Source: Flavobacterium sp.
Lineage (GTDB): Bacteria; Bacteroidota; Bacteroidia; Flavobacteriales; Flavobacteriaceae
Direction of reading: 5' to 3'
Assembly (NCBI RefSeq): GCF_035195345.1
Contig: NZ_CP136574.1
Location: 806,001 to 870,000, forward strand
DNA: 64,000 bases
Shown here: piece by piece, positions 15,765 through 25,120 of the stretch
How positions within the stretch are numbered: the stretch's first letter is position 1
Layout of the letters: the number at the start of each line of letters is the position of its first letter
Notes under the pieces: model-generated
Seen by the model: the letters and a program-made list of their open reading frames with translations, nothing else
The model's database searches: none
Told to the model about the DNA's origin: nothing
Position numbers and translations under genes: made by a program

Positions 15765-17756
15765 TTAAAATCTCATTTTCTGAATTCTGACTGCATTTAA
15801 AATAGCTAAAAGTGCCACACCTACATCGGCAAAAACAGCTTCCCACATTGTGGCTAAACCTCCTGCACCGAGTATTAAAACAATTGCTTTTACTACAAAA
15901 GCCAACGTAATATTTTGCCAAACAATTTTTTTGGTTTGCTTACCAATGTTTATTGCCATTGGAATTTTTGAAGGCATATCGTCTTGAATAACTACATCGG
16001 CAGTTTCGATGGTGGCATCGCTTCCTAAACCGCCCATTGCAATACCTACGTTGCTTAATGCGACTACTGGCGCATCGTTTACGCCATCGCCAACAAAACA
16101 AACTGTTTCATTTTTGGCGATGATTTCTTTGACTTTGTTTACTTTATCTTCGGGCAATAAATCGCCAAAGGCATTTGTAATTCCGAGTTTTTGTGCTACA
16201 AATTGAACTACATTGTCTTTATCTCCACTTAACATTGTGGTTTTTATACCTAATGCTTTTAGTTTGTCGATTGTGATTTGTGCGTCTTCTTTTATGCTAT
16301 CAGCTATTGTAAGATAACCAACGAAATTTTTATCGTAAGCTACTGCAATTAATGTGTAAACAATACTTTTTGGATCAATATCATAAGCAATTGAGAATTT
16401 ATCCATTAGTTTGAAATTACCAACTAACAATTCTTTTCCGTTAACTTCAGCTTTTAAACCATGTCCGGAAATTTCTTCTACATTTTCTAATTTGATATTA
16501 CTATCAATTTTTCCAACGTATTGATGAATGGCAGTTGCAACAGGATGTGTACTTTGACTTTCTAAAGCATTTACCAATTGTAACAAATCATCTTTGTTAA
16601 AATCAGTATTAAAAACAACTTCCTGCACTTTGAAGACGCCTTCGGTCATTGTTCCTGTTTTGTCCATTACCACGTTTTGAATAGTGGACATTACATCAAG
16701 AAAATTACTTCCTTTGAAAAGGATTCCGTTTTTAGAAGCTGCTCCAATTCCACCAAAATAACCTAAAGGAATACTTATAACTAATGCACAAGGACACGAA
16801 ATAACTAAGAAAACTAAAGCTCGATACAACCAATCTCTAAACTGGTAATTTTCTACAAATAACATCGGTACAACACATATTGCAATGGCTAAAACAACTA
16901 CAATTGGTGTATATATTTTGGCAAACTTTCTGATAAATAATTCTGTTGGTGCTTTTTTGGCTGTAGCATCTTGCACCATTTCGAGAATTTTTGACAGTTT
17001 ACTATCTGTATAAGCAACCGTTACTTTTACTTGACAAACCGAATGTATGTTTATCATTCCTGCTAAAACAGTTTCTCCTTTTGCTTTGGTGTCTGGCTTA
17101 CTTTCTCCCGTTAGTGCAGCAGTATTAAATGCAGCAGTATCTGAAAGTAATTCTCCATCTAATCCTAATTTTTCTCCTGCTTTTAGTTGGATAATATCTC
17201 CAATTTTAGCGGTTGATGCTTTGATAGTTTTGGCAACATTGTTTTCGAGAATAGTTACTTCGTCTGGTCTTTGGTCAAGTAACGTTTTGATGTTAGCTTT
17301 TGCTCTTTGAACCGCCAATGATTGGAATATTTCGCCAATGGCATAAAATAACATTACGGCAACACCTTCAGGAAATTCGCCTATAGCAAACGCTCCAATA
17401 GTTGCAATACTCATTAAAAGAAATTCTGAAAATATCTCGCCTTTGCGAATGCTTTCAAACGCTTCTTTGACTACTGGAAATCCCACTGGAATGTATGCTA
17501 GAATATACCATCCTATTCTAACATAACCTGTAAACCATGATTGTTTAAAATAATTATCAAAACCTATGGCAATCAATAATAAAATAAAACTTATGATTGC
17601 TGGCAAAAACATTTGAAACGTAGATTTTTCTACACTAGAATGCTCGTGGTCTTGTCCGTCATCATCAGAATGATTTTCGGTTTTTTTATTTATTTTTTCT
17701 TCGAGAGTGCAACAAAGCTGATTGCCTTTAGCATCGTATTTATGTTTATGTTCCAT
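15765..17756 (-). CDS. Zn/Cd/Pb-exporting P1B-2-type ATPase
   Basis: A 663-residue pump from the ATG at 17756. It lacks an HMA domain; instead the N-terminus is His/Asp-rich (MEHKHKY, HSDDDGQDHEHSS) with a Cys-Cys pair. Core motifs: CPC at 321-323, DKTGT with Asp365, STHPVA, MLSGDK, GDGVNDAP. The final helices carry Lys (AFVVKAIVLILG) and Asp (EAVFADVGVALLAILNAVR), the P1B-2 signature of ZntA/CadA exporters. The start lies within the end of the methyltransferase gene (11-base overlap), so the two are translationally coupled. Substrate class is well supported by these residues. Confidence 0.93.
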   Translation of the reverse strand: MEHKHKYDAKGNQLCCTLEEKINKKTENHSDDDGQDHEHSSVEKSTFQMFLPAIISFILLLIAIGFDNYFKQSWFTGYVRIGWYILAYIPVGFPVVKEAFESIRKGEIFSEFLLMSIATIGAFAIGEFPEGVAVMLFYAIGEIFQSLAVQRAKANIKTLLDQRPDEVTILENNVAKTIKASTAKIGDIIQLKAGEKLGLDGELLSDTAAFNTAALTGESKPDTKAKGETVLAGMINIHSVCQVKVTVAYTDSKLSKILEMVQDATAKKAPTELFIRKFAKIYTPIVVVLAIAICVVPMLFVENYQFRDWLYRALVFLVISCPCALVISIPLGYFGGIGAASKNGILFKGSNFLDVMSTIQNVVMDKTGTMTEGVFKVQEVVFNTDFNKDDLLQLVNALESQSTHPVATAIHQYVGKIDSNIKLENVEEISGHGLKAEVNGKELLVGNFKLMDKFSIAYDIDPKSIVYTLIAVAYDKNFVGYLTIADSIKEDAQITIDKLKALGIKTTMLSGDKDNVVQFVAQKLGITNAFGDLLPEDKVNKVKEIIAKNETVCFVGDGVNDAPVVALSNVGIAMGGLGSDATIETADVVIQDDMPSKIPMAINIGKQTKKIVWQNITLAFVVKAIVLILGAGGLATMWEAVFADVGVALLAILNAVRIQKMRF

Positions 17757-18372
17757 TTCTATTTTTTTTAAATCCACAAAATTGAAAGTTCTGGATGGTA
17801 TCAAATGGTGTGGTATGGTTTTCTGTAAAACATTTTATTGCTTCAAAATTTTCTATAAAAGTTTGTTTCATCGAATTTTCTGAATATTGTTTTATTTCCA
17901 ATCCACTACATTTTAAAGGACCATTTTCTGAAAAAGTACCTAATAGAAAATTTCCATTTTGAGCTATAGCATTACTAACGATTGTAACATATTTCCTTAT
18001 ACTTTCTTCTCCTGTTAGAAAATGAAAAACAGCCCTGTCGTGCCAAAAATCAAACTTGACTTCGGGATTAAATTCTGTGATATCAGAAACAATCCAATGT
18101 ATTAAATCGGCTTTATCTCCTAAACGTTTTTTGGCTCTTTCTAAAGCAAATTCAGAGATGTCCAATACCCAAATATTTTGATATCCTTTTTCTAATAAGG
18201 CATCCACAAAATTGCTATCGCCACCGCCAATATCAATTATATTGGCAGTTTTTGATAGGTTTACATTTTTTAAATACTCCATTGAAGTTTTTGGATATTT
18301 TTGTGTCCAACTTACTTCATTAGGATTTTTGGTTGCAAAAACATTTTCCCAATGTGATTTTTTGTTTTCCAT
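17746..18372 (-). CDS. Class I SAM-dependent methyltransferase
   Basis: A 208-residue cytosolic enzyme with motif I IIDIGGGDSNF (about residues 45-55), an acidic residue ending the second strand (VLDIS), and the motif-III-like FDFWHDRAVFHFL. It resembles small methyltransferases frequently placed in Bacteroidota metal and metalloid loci. It overlaps the Zn-ATPase start by 11 bases and follows a small HMA protein by 5. The substrate is unknown; methylation of a metal(loid) or thiol is a guess from context. Confidence 0.8.
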   Translation of the reverse strand: MENKKSHWENVFATKNPNEVSWTQKYPKTSMEYLKNVNLSKTANIIDIGGGDSNFVDALLEKGYQNIWVLDISEFALERAKKRLGDKADLIHWIVSDITEFNPEVKFDFWHDRAVFHFLTGEESIRKYVTIVSNAIAQNGNFLLGTFSENGPLKCSGLEIKQYSENSMKQTFIENFEAIKCFTENHTTPFDTIQNFQFCGFKKNRNGT

Positions 18373-18377
18373 TTGGA

Positions 18378-18734
18378 TTACGCTTTACAACATCCATCTA
18401 AATTTTCATACGCTTTTGGATCGGCTTTTACTTCATCTGCATCGTATCCTAATTTAGAAATACCTTCTTTAATGGTCTGTAAGGTTGTTTTCTTTGCATT
18501 ATAATACACTGTAAATGTCATTGCTTTATCGTCAAGCTCATACATTTTTAAACCTTTAATTTTGAGCATTTCAGTTTTGAATTTTAAACCACAAGTTTCA
18601 CATTCTTTACAATGATCACAATGTAAAAAAGTTTTGATTACAGCTTTTTGATTGGCTTTTTGTGCAGAAGCAGTATTGCTTGTAAAAAATAATAGTGTTA
18701 AAAAAAAGATTGATTTTAAAATTGAATTTTTCAT
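18378..18734 (-). CDS. Small periplasmic HMA-like protein
   Basis: A 118-residue exported protein with signal peptide (about 1-24). The domain has an expanded metal site, HCDHCKECETC, instead of the usual CxxC, followed by a typical HMA pattern and a terminal DGCCKA. It could pass metal to the RND pump encoded upstream in the same orientation. Spacing of 31 bases from the adaptor gene and 5 from the methyltransferase gene suggests one operon. Confidence 0.8.
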   Translation of the reverse strand: MKNSILKSIFFLTLLFFTSNTASAQKANQKAVIKTFLHCDHCKECETCGLKFKTEMLKIKGLKMYELDDKAMTFTVYYNAKKTTLQTIKEGISKLGYDADEVKADPKAYENLDGCCKA

Positions 18735-18765
18735 TTGATTTTATTTAATGATTAATAATTTATTT

Positions 18766-20034
18766 TTAATGTTCGTGTTCACCGCCACCTTTTGAAGTTG
18801 CTAGTAAGTAAAAAGCACCTTTTATAACAATTTTCGCATCGGCAGGAATTTCTTCGACTAATTTTATTTCGGTGTAACCTAAATCAGTAGTTCCAGGAAC
18901 CACTTCGATTGCTTTGAAGTGCACTTCATTGTGTCCTTCTTCTTTGCCTTCAGCGTGTTCTGAATGTTCTTCTCCTTCTTTATGTTGATGCTCTTCTTCT
19001 TTTACTTTTGGAGCTTCTTGTTGGTGCTCTTCTTGAATGTAAATGTAATATTTATCGCCATTTCTAACAATTGCATCTTTTGGAAGTGCCTGAACGGTTT
19101 GATTGGTGATATTGATATTGGCAGCTACATACATTCCGGAAATTAAATCTTTGGCATCGCTTGGATTGATTTTGGCATGAACCGCAACTGTTTTGCTTTC
19201 GTTGGAAAATGATTTATTGATGCCAAATATTTTCCCTTTAATGGATTTATTGGACTGATTGGTTAATACAAAATCGACTTCTTGACCTACGGAAATTTTT
19301 CCCAAATCTTTTTCAAACACATTTAAATCCAAGTGCATTTGGCTGTTATCTACTACTTCAAAAAGTGTTACGCCTGTTTCTGCAAATGCTCCTTTTGTTA
19401 TACTTATTTTACCCACATAACCGCTTATTGGCGAAACAATTGGAATTAACGAAGTGTTTCCGCTTAAACTAACATTTAACGCTTGCAGCTTGTTTTTTGC
19501 GGCTTGTGCTTTAGCTTTTTCTACTGCTAATTTTGATTTTACTTCTTGAAATGTTTTGCGAGGATTTACATTTTCATCGCTCAATGTTTTTTGACGATTA
19601 TATTCCAATTGCAAGTATTCAATGTTGGCAATAGCGGAATTGTAATCTTCTTGCATTTCGGTAACTTCAAGGTTTTGAATAGTTGCCAATGTTTTACCTT
19701 TTGCAACGTAAGTTCCTTCTAACACATAAATATCTTTAACAACGCCACCAATTAAGGTTGAAATATTAGCCATGTTTTGTGGTGGAACTGCTGTATAACC
19801 ATTGGCTTTGATTACCGTATTTAGGTTTTTCATTTCGATACCGCCTGTTTCGATACCAATAGTTTTAAATTGCGCTTCTGTCAAGGCAACTTCGGTTTCT
19901 GATTTTTCTTCTTCGTGGGTTTCTTTGGTTTTCTTTTCTCCACAAGAAGTTAGCAGAAAGAAACAAGAAGAAAGAAGCAAGAGATTGGTTTTGATCCTTG
20001 TTTTAAAACTGTTGTTTATTATTATATTTTTCAT
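18766..20034 (-). CDS. RND efflux periplasmic adaptor (CzcB/CusB type) lipoprotein
   Basis: A 422-residue membrane-fusion protein. N-terminal lipobox (LLTSC) after a hydrophobic signal; biotinyl-lipoyl-like halves around GGVVKDIYVLEGTYVAKGKT and PISGYVGKISITKGAFAETG, separated by a coiled-coil hairpin; then beta-barrel and membrane-proximal domains. Residues of about 335-370 are an unusual His/Glu-rich insertion (EEHQHKEGEEHSEHAEGKEE) and the protein ends GGEHEH, likely metal-binding. It bridges the inner-membrane pump to the outer-membrane channel. It lies 11 bases after the pump gene. Confidence 0.92.
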   Translation of the reverse strand: MKNIIINNSFKTRIKTNLLLLSSCFFLLTSCGEKKTKETHEEEKSETEVALTEAQFKTIGIETGGIEMKNLNTVIKANGYTAVPPQNMANISTLIGGVVKDIYVLEGTYVAKGKTLATIQNLEVTEMQEDYNSAIANIEYLQLEYNRQKTLSDENVNPRKTFQEVKSKLAVEKAKAQAAKNKLQALNVSLSGNTSLIPIVSPISGYVGKISITKGAFAETGVTLFEVVDNSQMHLDLNVFEKDLGKISVGQEVDFVLTNQSNKSIKGKIFGINKSFSNESKTVAVHAKINPSDAKDLISGMYVAANINITNQTVQALPKDAIVRNGDKYYIYIQEEHQQEAPKVKEEEHQHKEGEEHSEHAEGKEEGHNEVHFKAIEVVPGTTDLGYTEIKLVEEIPADAKIVIKGAFYLLATSKGGGEHEH

Positions 20035-20045
20035 ATTGTTGAATA

Positions 20046-23000
20046 TTAATTGTTGTTGAATGATGGGAATTGCAATTGAATAGCACTTTGATTGTAAGTA
20101 TTAACGGCTTCGGCATTTTGCTTTTTGATGTCAATGGCTTGGTTTAAAAAACTAATGTATGACCAGTAACTCATATCACCATTGGCATAGCTTTTTTGAG
20201 CCGTTGTAATAATTTGTTCGGCATATTGCAATCCTTCGTTTTGGTAATATACAAGTGCTTTTTTCTGTTTTTCAAACTCATTTTGTAGTTCTTCTTTCTG
20301 TAATTTCAAAGTCAATTTGCTTTTATCTAATTCTAATTGCGATTGCGAAATACTAATTTCTGATGCTTTGGCTTTTGCTGTATTTGCACCACCAAATAAA
20401 GGAATTTGCAATCCGGCAGTAAAACCCTGAAAATAGGATTTTGTATCGATGGTTTGACCAAAATACCCCAAACCTAATTTAGGAGTTCGCATTGCTTTGA
20501 ACGTATTGGCTTCCTTTTGATACACTGAAATTTGCTGTGTGTAATAATCGTTTACTAATCCTTGTATTTTGTCATCTTTACTCGTTGTTGGATTAGCATA
20601 TTGCAATGGTGTATTGGCATCAGGAACTATGTTTTCATCTGTTTGAATGAAATATTGCAATTGCTTTTGATAAACTACCAAGTCATATTCTAACTGTGCT
20701 TTTTGGGTTTCGATTTCTTTCGATTTGGCTTTAGCACTGATTACTTCAATGTTGCCACTTTCTCCGATTTGAAAACGAAGCTCTGCATTTTTAAGGAATT
20801 TAGCATAAATCTCGAACAACTCATTATTTAACTTTTGAATAGAAATTCCATATAAATATTGATAGTATGCTAATGATACGGCTTTTTCAATTTCATACTC
20901 CGTTAATGCTTTTCGTTTTTCAGCCAATTTGGCTAATTCCTCTTGCAGTTGGCGATTGGCTTTTGTGATTTTACCAATTGGAAAGTATTGTTGAATAGAA
21001 ACGTTGTGGTCGTAATCGACACTATTGAATTGTCCGCCTTGGTATTGCACTTGCAAAGGATCTACTTGAAATGCTGTTTTCTTTAGAACAGTTTGTTTTT
21101 CAATTTCCTTATCCGCGATTTTTAAGTCGATGTTATTTGCTTTTGCTTTTTCAATAGCTTTTTCTAATGTTATTGTTTGACTGTTTTGAGCAAACGAAAA
21201 GCTACTAATTAACAAAACGAGTATTGTTACAATTGGATTTGACATTTTTTTTCTTCTTTTAATTCCCTTTTCAAATAATAAATAAAGTATTGGTAAAACG
21301 ATTAAGGTTAGTAATGTTGCCGAAACTAATCCGCCAATAACTACCGTTGCTAATGGTTTTTGTACTTCGGCTCCACCACTAGTTGATAATGCCATTGGCA
21401 AAAATCCTAATGAAGCAACCGCAGCAGTCATTAATACTGGTCTAAGTCTGGTTTTTGTACCTATTAAAACCCGTTGTAATGGGTCGGTTATCCCTTCGGA
21501 TTTGAGTTGGTTGAAATAGGAGATTAGCACAATTCCGTTCAACACAGCTATTCCAAACAAAGCAATAAATCCAATGCCTGCTGATATACTAAATGGCATT
21601 CCTCGTAACCAAAGTGCAAAAACGCCACCGATTGCTGATAATGGAATGGCTGTGAAAATTAATGCGGCTTGTTTCATACTATTGAAAGTAAAAAATAACA
21701 ACACCATAATTAATCCTAAAGCGATTGGTAAAGCTACCGAAAGGCGTTTGTTGGCTTCCACCAAATTTTCAAATTGTCCTCCATACGTAACATAATACCC
21801 AGCAGGAAGTTTAAAACTGGTTTCTAATTTTTGTTGAATTTCTTCGACAACACTTTTTACATCACGACCACGAACATTTAAACCTATTGTAATTCTACGT
21901 TTACCATTTTCACGAGAAACTTGCACTGGACCTTGTTCGTAATTGATAGAAGCTACTTGCGAAAGTGGTACTTGCTGTCCGTTTGGTAATGGAATAAACA
22001 GATTAGAAACATCCGTTATGTCGCTACGATTGTCTTTGTTCATTCTAACGACAACATCAAAACGTTTGCTTTCTTCGTAGATTTTACCTGCGCTTTCGCC
22101 TGCAAAAGAAGAACGTATAATTTGATTGATGTCGGCAATATTTAAACCATATAAAGCAATTTTATTATAATCGTATTTGACTGTGATTTGAGGAAGTCCT
22201 GTTACTTTATCGGCTTTTAAATCTCCAATACCTTCTATTTTATTGATTTTACCTATTAATTCATTGGCTTTAGTATCTAAAACTTCTAAATCATCACCAA
22301 AAATTTTAATGGCTATATCGCTTCGGCTTCCTGTCATTAATTCGTTGAAACGCATTTGAATAGGTTGAGAAATTTCGATATTCGCTCCAGGAATAGCTTC
22401 CATTTCTTCTTTCATCAAATTGGCTAAATCTTCCCAATTGTCAGCAGATGTCCATTCTGATTTGTCTTTTAAAACAATAATTAAATCGCCACTTTCTATT
22501 GGCATTGGGTCGGTTGGAATTTCTCCGCTTCCAATTTTAGTAACAATAGTTTTAATTTCTGGGAACTTTGCTTTTAATATTTTTTCGTATTTGGTTGTGG
22601 TTTCCACCATTTGCGAGAGCGAACTTCCTGTCATAATAGTTGCATTGATTGCCAAATCTCCTTCTTCGATGGTTGGAATAAATTCGCCACCCATATTTTG
22701 AAAAACAATAACTGCAAAAACAAATAGTGCTAACGAAATGGCTAAAACTGCTTTTTTGAAACGTAACGCTTTATCTAAAAACGGTGTGTAAATTTTTTCG
22801 AACCACGCCATCATTTTATCGCTAAAGTTGGGTTTGTGTTCGGTGTTTTTTGATAAGAACATTGCACTCATCATTGGCACATAAGTTAATGACAAAATGA
22901 ATGCTCCGATTACTGCAAAACCTACTGTCATTGCCATTGGTTTAAACATTTTTCCTTCTGTGCCGACTAGTGCAAATATTGGTAAATAAACAATTAAGAT

Positions 23001-24362
23001 AATAATTTCGCCAAAAGCGGCACTATTACGAATTTTTGAAGCCGATTTATAAACTTCGCTATCCATTTCTGCTTGGGTTAAATCTTTTTGTCGATTGAGT
23101 TTTTGCAAATGGTGCATTGTGGCTTCTACAATAATAACTGCCCCATCGACTATGATACCAAAATCGATTGCGCCTAAACTCATTAGGTTTCCACTTACGC
23201 CAAAATAGTTCATTAAGATTACTGCAAAAAGCATCGATAGTGGAATTACCGATGCTACAATTAACCCTGCTCGAAGATTACCTAAAAATAATATCAATAC
23301 AAAAATTACTATTAATGCTCCTTCCAATAGGTTTTTAGTAACTGTTCCTATGGCATTATCTACTAATTTACCCCTGTCAATGAATGCTTCTGCAACCACT
23401 CCTTCTGGAAGTGTTTTGTTTATCTGAGCCATTTTTTCTTTCACTCGATCTACCACAGCACTGGAATTTTCGCCTTTTAACATTAATGCTAATCCACAAA
23501 CAATTTCTCCTTTACCATCTTTTGTAGAAGCACCATATCGTAGTGCAATGCCTTCTCGGACTGTAGCGACATCACGAATTAACACTGGTGCTCCATTCCT
23601 GTTTTTGACTACTACGTTTTCTAAATCTTTAATCCCTGTTGCCATTCCCACACCACGAATGAAGTAAGCGTATTGGTCTTTTTCGATGTATGCACCACCG
23701 GTATTTTGATTGTTTTTTTCTAGTGCATCAAAGATTTCTGTAATAGTTACACCCAAACTATTTAATGTATTTGGATTTACAGCGATTTCATATTGTTTTA
23801 ATTTTCCACCCCAAGTGCTGACTTCGGCAACACCTTCAATGCCTTGTAATTGCGGAATGATAATCCAATCTTGAATGGTTCGTAATTTAATTGCATCATA
23901 TTTGTCTTCATAGCCTTTTTTAGCATAGACATCATATTGATAAATTTCTCCCAATCCTGTTGAGATAGGTGCTAAACCTGGAGTACCTGCATAGACAGGG
24001 ATATTTTCTTTTGCTTCTTGAAGGCGTTGAAATATTTGTTCTCTTGCCCAAAAAATATCAACATCGTCTTTGAAAACTACAGTAACAACCGATAATCCGA
24101 AACGAGAAATACTTCGTAATTCAATTACTTTTGGAATAGTCTTTACCGATTGTTCTAAAGGATAGGTAATTAACTGCTCGACTTCTTGACTAGCTAAAGT
24201 TGGAGCAGTTGTAATAATTTGTACCTGATTATTAGTCACGTCAGGCAACGCATCGAGTGGTAGATTTTTTATAGAATAGCTTCCCCAAGCTACTAGAACT
24301 AAAGTAAATAAGAGTATTATAAACTTATTCTTGATACTGAATTGTATGATTTTGTCTAACAT
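20046..24362 (-). CDS. CzcA-type heavy-metal RND transporter fused to a TolC-type outer-membrane channel
   Basis: A 1438-residue fusion. Residues 1-1039 are a complete HME-family RND pump with twelve predicted membrane spans. Span 4 reads GAIDFGIIVDGAVIIVEAT with Asp400, Asp406 and Glu413, the charge pattern of CzcA-type Zn/Co/Cd exporters rather than Cu/Ag pumps. From Met1040 an internal signal-peptide-like segment (MSNPIVTILVLLISSFSFAQ) leads into a TolC/OEP channel domain of about 380 residues with long helical repeats. Such fusions are widespread in Bacteroidota. Separate initiation at Met1040 is possible, since an A/G-rich stretch precedes it. Works with the adaptor encoded downstream. 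Confidence 0.95.
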   Translation of the reverse strand: MLDKIIQFSIKNKFIILLFTLVLVAWGSYSIKNLPLDALPDVTNNQVQIITTAPTLASQEVEQLITYPLEQSVKTIPKVIELRSISRFGLSVVTVVFKDDVDIFWAREQIFQRLQEAKENIPVYAGTPGLAPISTGLGEIYQYDVYAKKGYEDKYDAIKLRTIQDWIIIPQLQGIEGVAEVSTWGGKLKQYEIAVNPNTLNSLGVTITEIFDALEKNNQNTGGAYIEKDQYAYFIRGVGMATGIKDLENVVVKNRNGAPVLIRDVATVREGIALRYGASTKDGKGEIVCGLALMLKGENSSAVVDRVKEKMAQINKTLPEGVVAEAFIDRGKLVDNAIGTVTKNLLEGALIVIFVLILFLGNLRAGLIVASVIPLSMLFAVILMNYFGVSGNLMSLGAIDFGIIVDGAVIIVEATMHHLQKLNRQKDLTQAEMDSEVYKSASKIRNSAAFGEIIILIVYLPIFALVGTEGKMFKPMAMTVGFAVIGAFILSLTYVPMMSAMFLSKNTEHKPNFSDKMMAWFEKIYTPFLDKALRFKKAVLAISLALFVFAVIVFQNMGGEFIPTIEEGDLAINATIMTGSSLSQMVETTTKYEKILKAKFPEIKTIVTKIGSGEIPTDPMPIESGDLIIVLKDKSEWTSADNWEDLANLMKEEMEAIPGANIEISQPIQMRFNELMTGSRSDIAIKIFGDDLEVLDTKANELIGKINKIEGIGDLKADKVTGLPQITVKYDYNKIALYGLNIADINQIIRSSFAGESAGKIYEESKRFDVVVRMNKDNRSDITDVSNLFIPLPNGQQVPLSQVASINYEQGPVQVSRENGKRRITIGLNVRGRDVKSVVEEIQQKLETSFKLPAGYYVTYGGQFENLVEANKRLSVALPIALGLIMVLLFFTFNSMKQAALIFTAIPLSAIGGVFALWLRGMPFSISAGIGFIALFGIAVLNGIVLISYFNQLKSEGITDPLQRVLIGTKTRLRPVLMTAAVASLGFLPMALSTSGGAEVQKPLATVVIGGLVSATLLTLIVLPILYLLFEKGIKRRKKMSNPIVTILVLLISSFSFAQNSQTITLEKAIEKAKANNIDLKIADKEIEKQTVLKKTAFQVDPLQVQYQGGQFNSVDYDHNVSIQQYFPIGKITKANRQLQEELAKLAEKRKALTEYEIEKAVSLAYYQYLYGISIQKLNNELFEIYAKFLKNAELRFQIGESGNIEVISAKAKSKEIETQKAQLEYDLVVYQKQLQYFIQTDENIVPDANTPLQYANPTTSKDDKIQGLVNDYYTQQISVYQKEANTFKAMRTPKLGLGYFGQTIDTKSYFQGFTAGLQIPLFGGANTAKAKASEISISQSQLELDKSKLTLKLQKEELQNEFEKQKKALVYYQNEGLQYAEQIITTAQKSYANGDMSYWSYISFLNQAIDIKKQNAEAVNTYNQSAIQLQFPSFNNN

Positions 24363-24458
24363 TGAAATGGTATAATGAATTAGAAGATTAGCAAAATTGC
24401 TTTTGCTATTATTTGTGAAAAGGTCACAACTTTCTAACCCGAAATTACTCGGGCTTCA

Positions 24459-24785
24459 TTATGCTATTTGAGGTGGTTTCCAAATACTTCCGTAGAAATT
24501 AGAAGTAAGTATGGATTTATAGGCAGGAATTTGAGTAGTTATTTCTGTTGCAATTTTTCTAAACTGAGGTGCTATTTCTTGACTAAAATTTAAGATTTGC
24601 TGTCCACAACAATTGCAAATACAAAAAGGTGAACATAGATCATTTTTTTTATTGTGTGAGTGGTCATCGTGATTAGAAGCAATTTCAGTAGCTTTATGTG
24701 CTGCACTGCTTACTTCTATATCAGCACAAGGCAAACACGATAGTGCCACAAGATAGATTGATAATATGTAGTTTAAAAATTTCAC
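24459..24785 (-). CDS. Small His/Cys-rich exported protein (DUF6660-like)
   Basis: A 108-residue exported protein with signal peptide to about residue 20, a His-rich stretch (SNHDDHSHNKKND) and a Cys cluster (CSPFCICNCC), ending in PPQIA. Small proteins of this kind precede heavy-metal RND genes in many flavobacteria and I recall them as DUF6660. It is the first gene of the pump operon, 96 bases before the RND gene. Probably binds metal in the periplasm and could tune pump expression or loading. Family name from memory only. Confidence 0.65.
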   Translation of the reverse strand: MKFLNYILSIYLVALSCLPCADIEVSSAAHKATEIASNHDDHSHNKKNDLCSPFCICNCCGQQILNFSQEIAPQFRKIATEITTQIPAYKSILTSNFYGSIWKPPQIA

Positions 24786-24860
24786 GGATGTAAAAATAGG
24801 GATTTTATTTAATTGACAATAATCATAAGTTCATTTATTTGCTTTTTGATGCTTTAGAAT

Positions 24861-25069
24861 GAATTGATAAGATTGATAAGCAAAAAATGAGGTAAACATT
24901 TTTTTATTTTATGGTTTTATAAAAAACTGATTTATTTGGTTATTTTGATGCAAACTGATTGTATTGATTTATTGAATTGCGTTAATTTATATTATTATGT
25001 CTTGATTATTTTTAAAGAAAAAAACTTCAACTGTTTATGGCAAAATTTGGTTATCAATCTTATCAATTC
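24861..25069. repeat. Perfect 19-bp inverted repeat built from TTGATAAG units (iteron-like)
   Basis: GAATTGATAAGATTGATAA at 24861-24879 recurs as its exact reverse complement at 25051-25069, 171 bases apart. Each arm contains two ATTGATAA-type units in tandem. The interval is extremely AT-rich with further GATTGTATTGATT-like sequences and no reading frame. Its place just downstream of the primase-helicase gene suggests a replication origin or a binding region for an element-encoded protein; both are inference. Confidence 0.6.
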
Positions 25070-25100
25070 AAAACAATAAAAAAAGGTGCAAATTGCACCC
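25070..25100 (-). terminator. Terminator of the primase-helicase gene
   Basis: Read on the minus strand, GGTGCAA and TTGCACC (25085-25099) form a 7-bp stem with a one-base loop as drawn, or a slightly shorter stem with a larger loop, followed by a long T tract. It lies 20 bases after the stop of the primase gene. Confidence 0.75.
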
Positions 25101-25120
25101 TTAATTTTTATCTGTTGAAC

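Noticed and set aside
15706..15921. N-terminal extension of the Cys-rich protein upstream of 15705
   Set aside because: It would be read out of frame inside the ATPase gene and would bury the signal peptide.
24786..25120. A tRNA gene as integration target near the primase
   Set aside because: No cloverleaf or CCA-like end is visible; the stretch is AT-rich with TTGATAAG repeats only.
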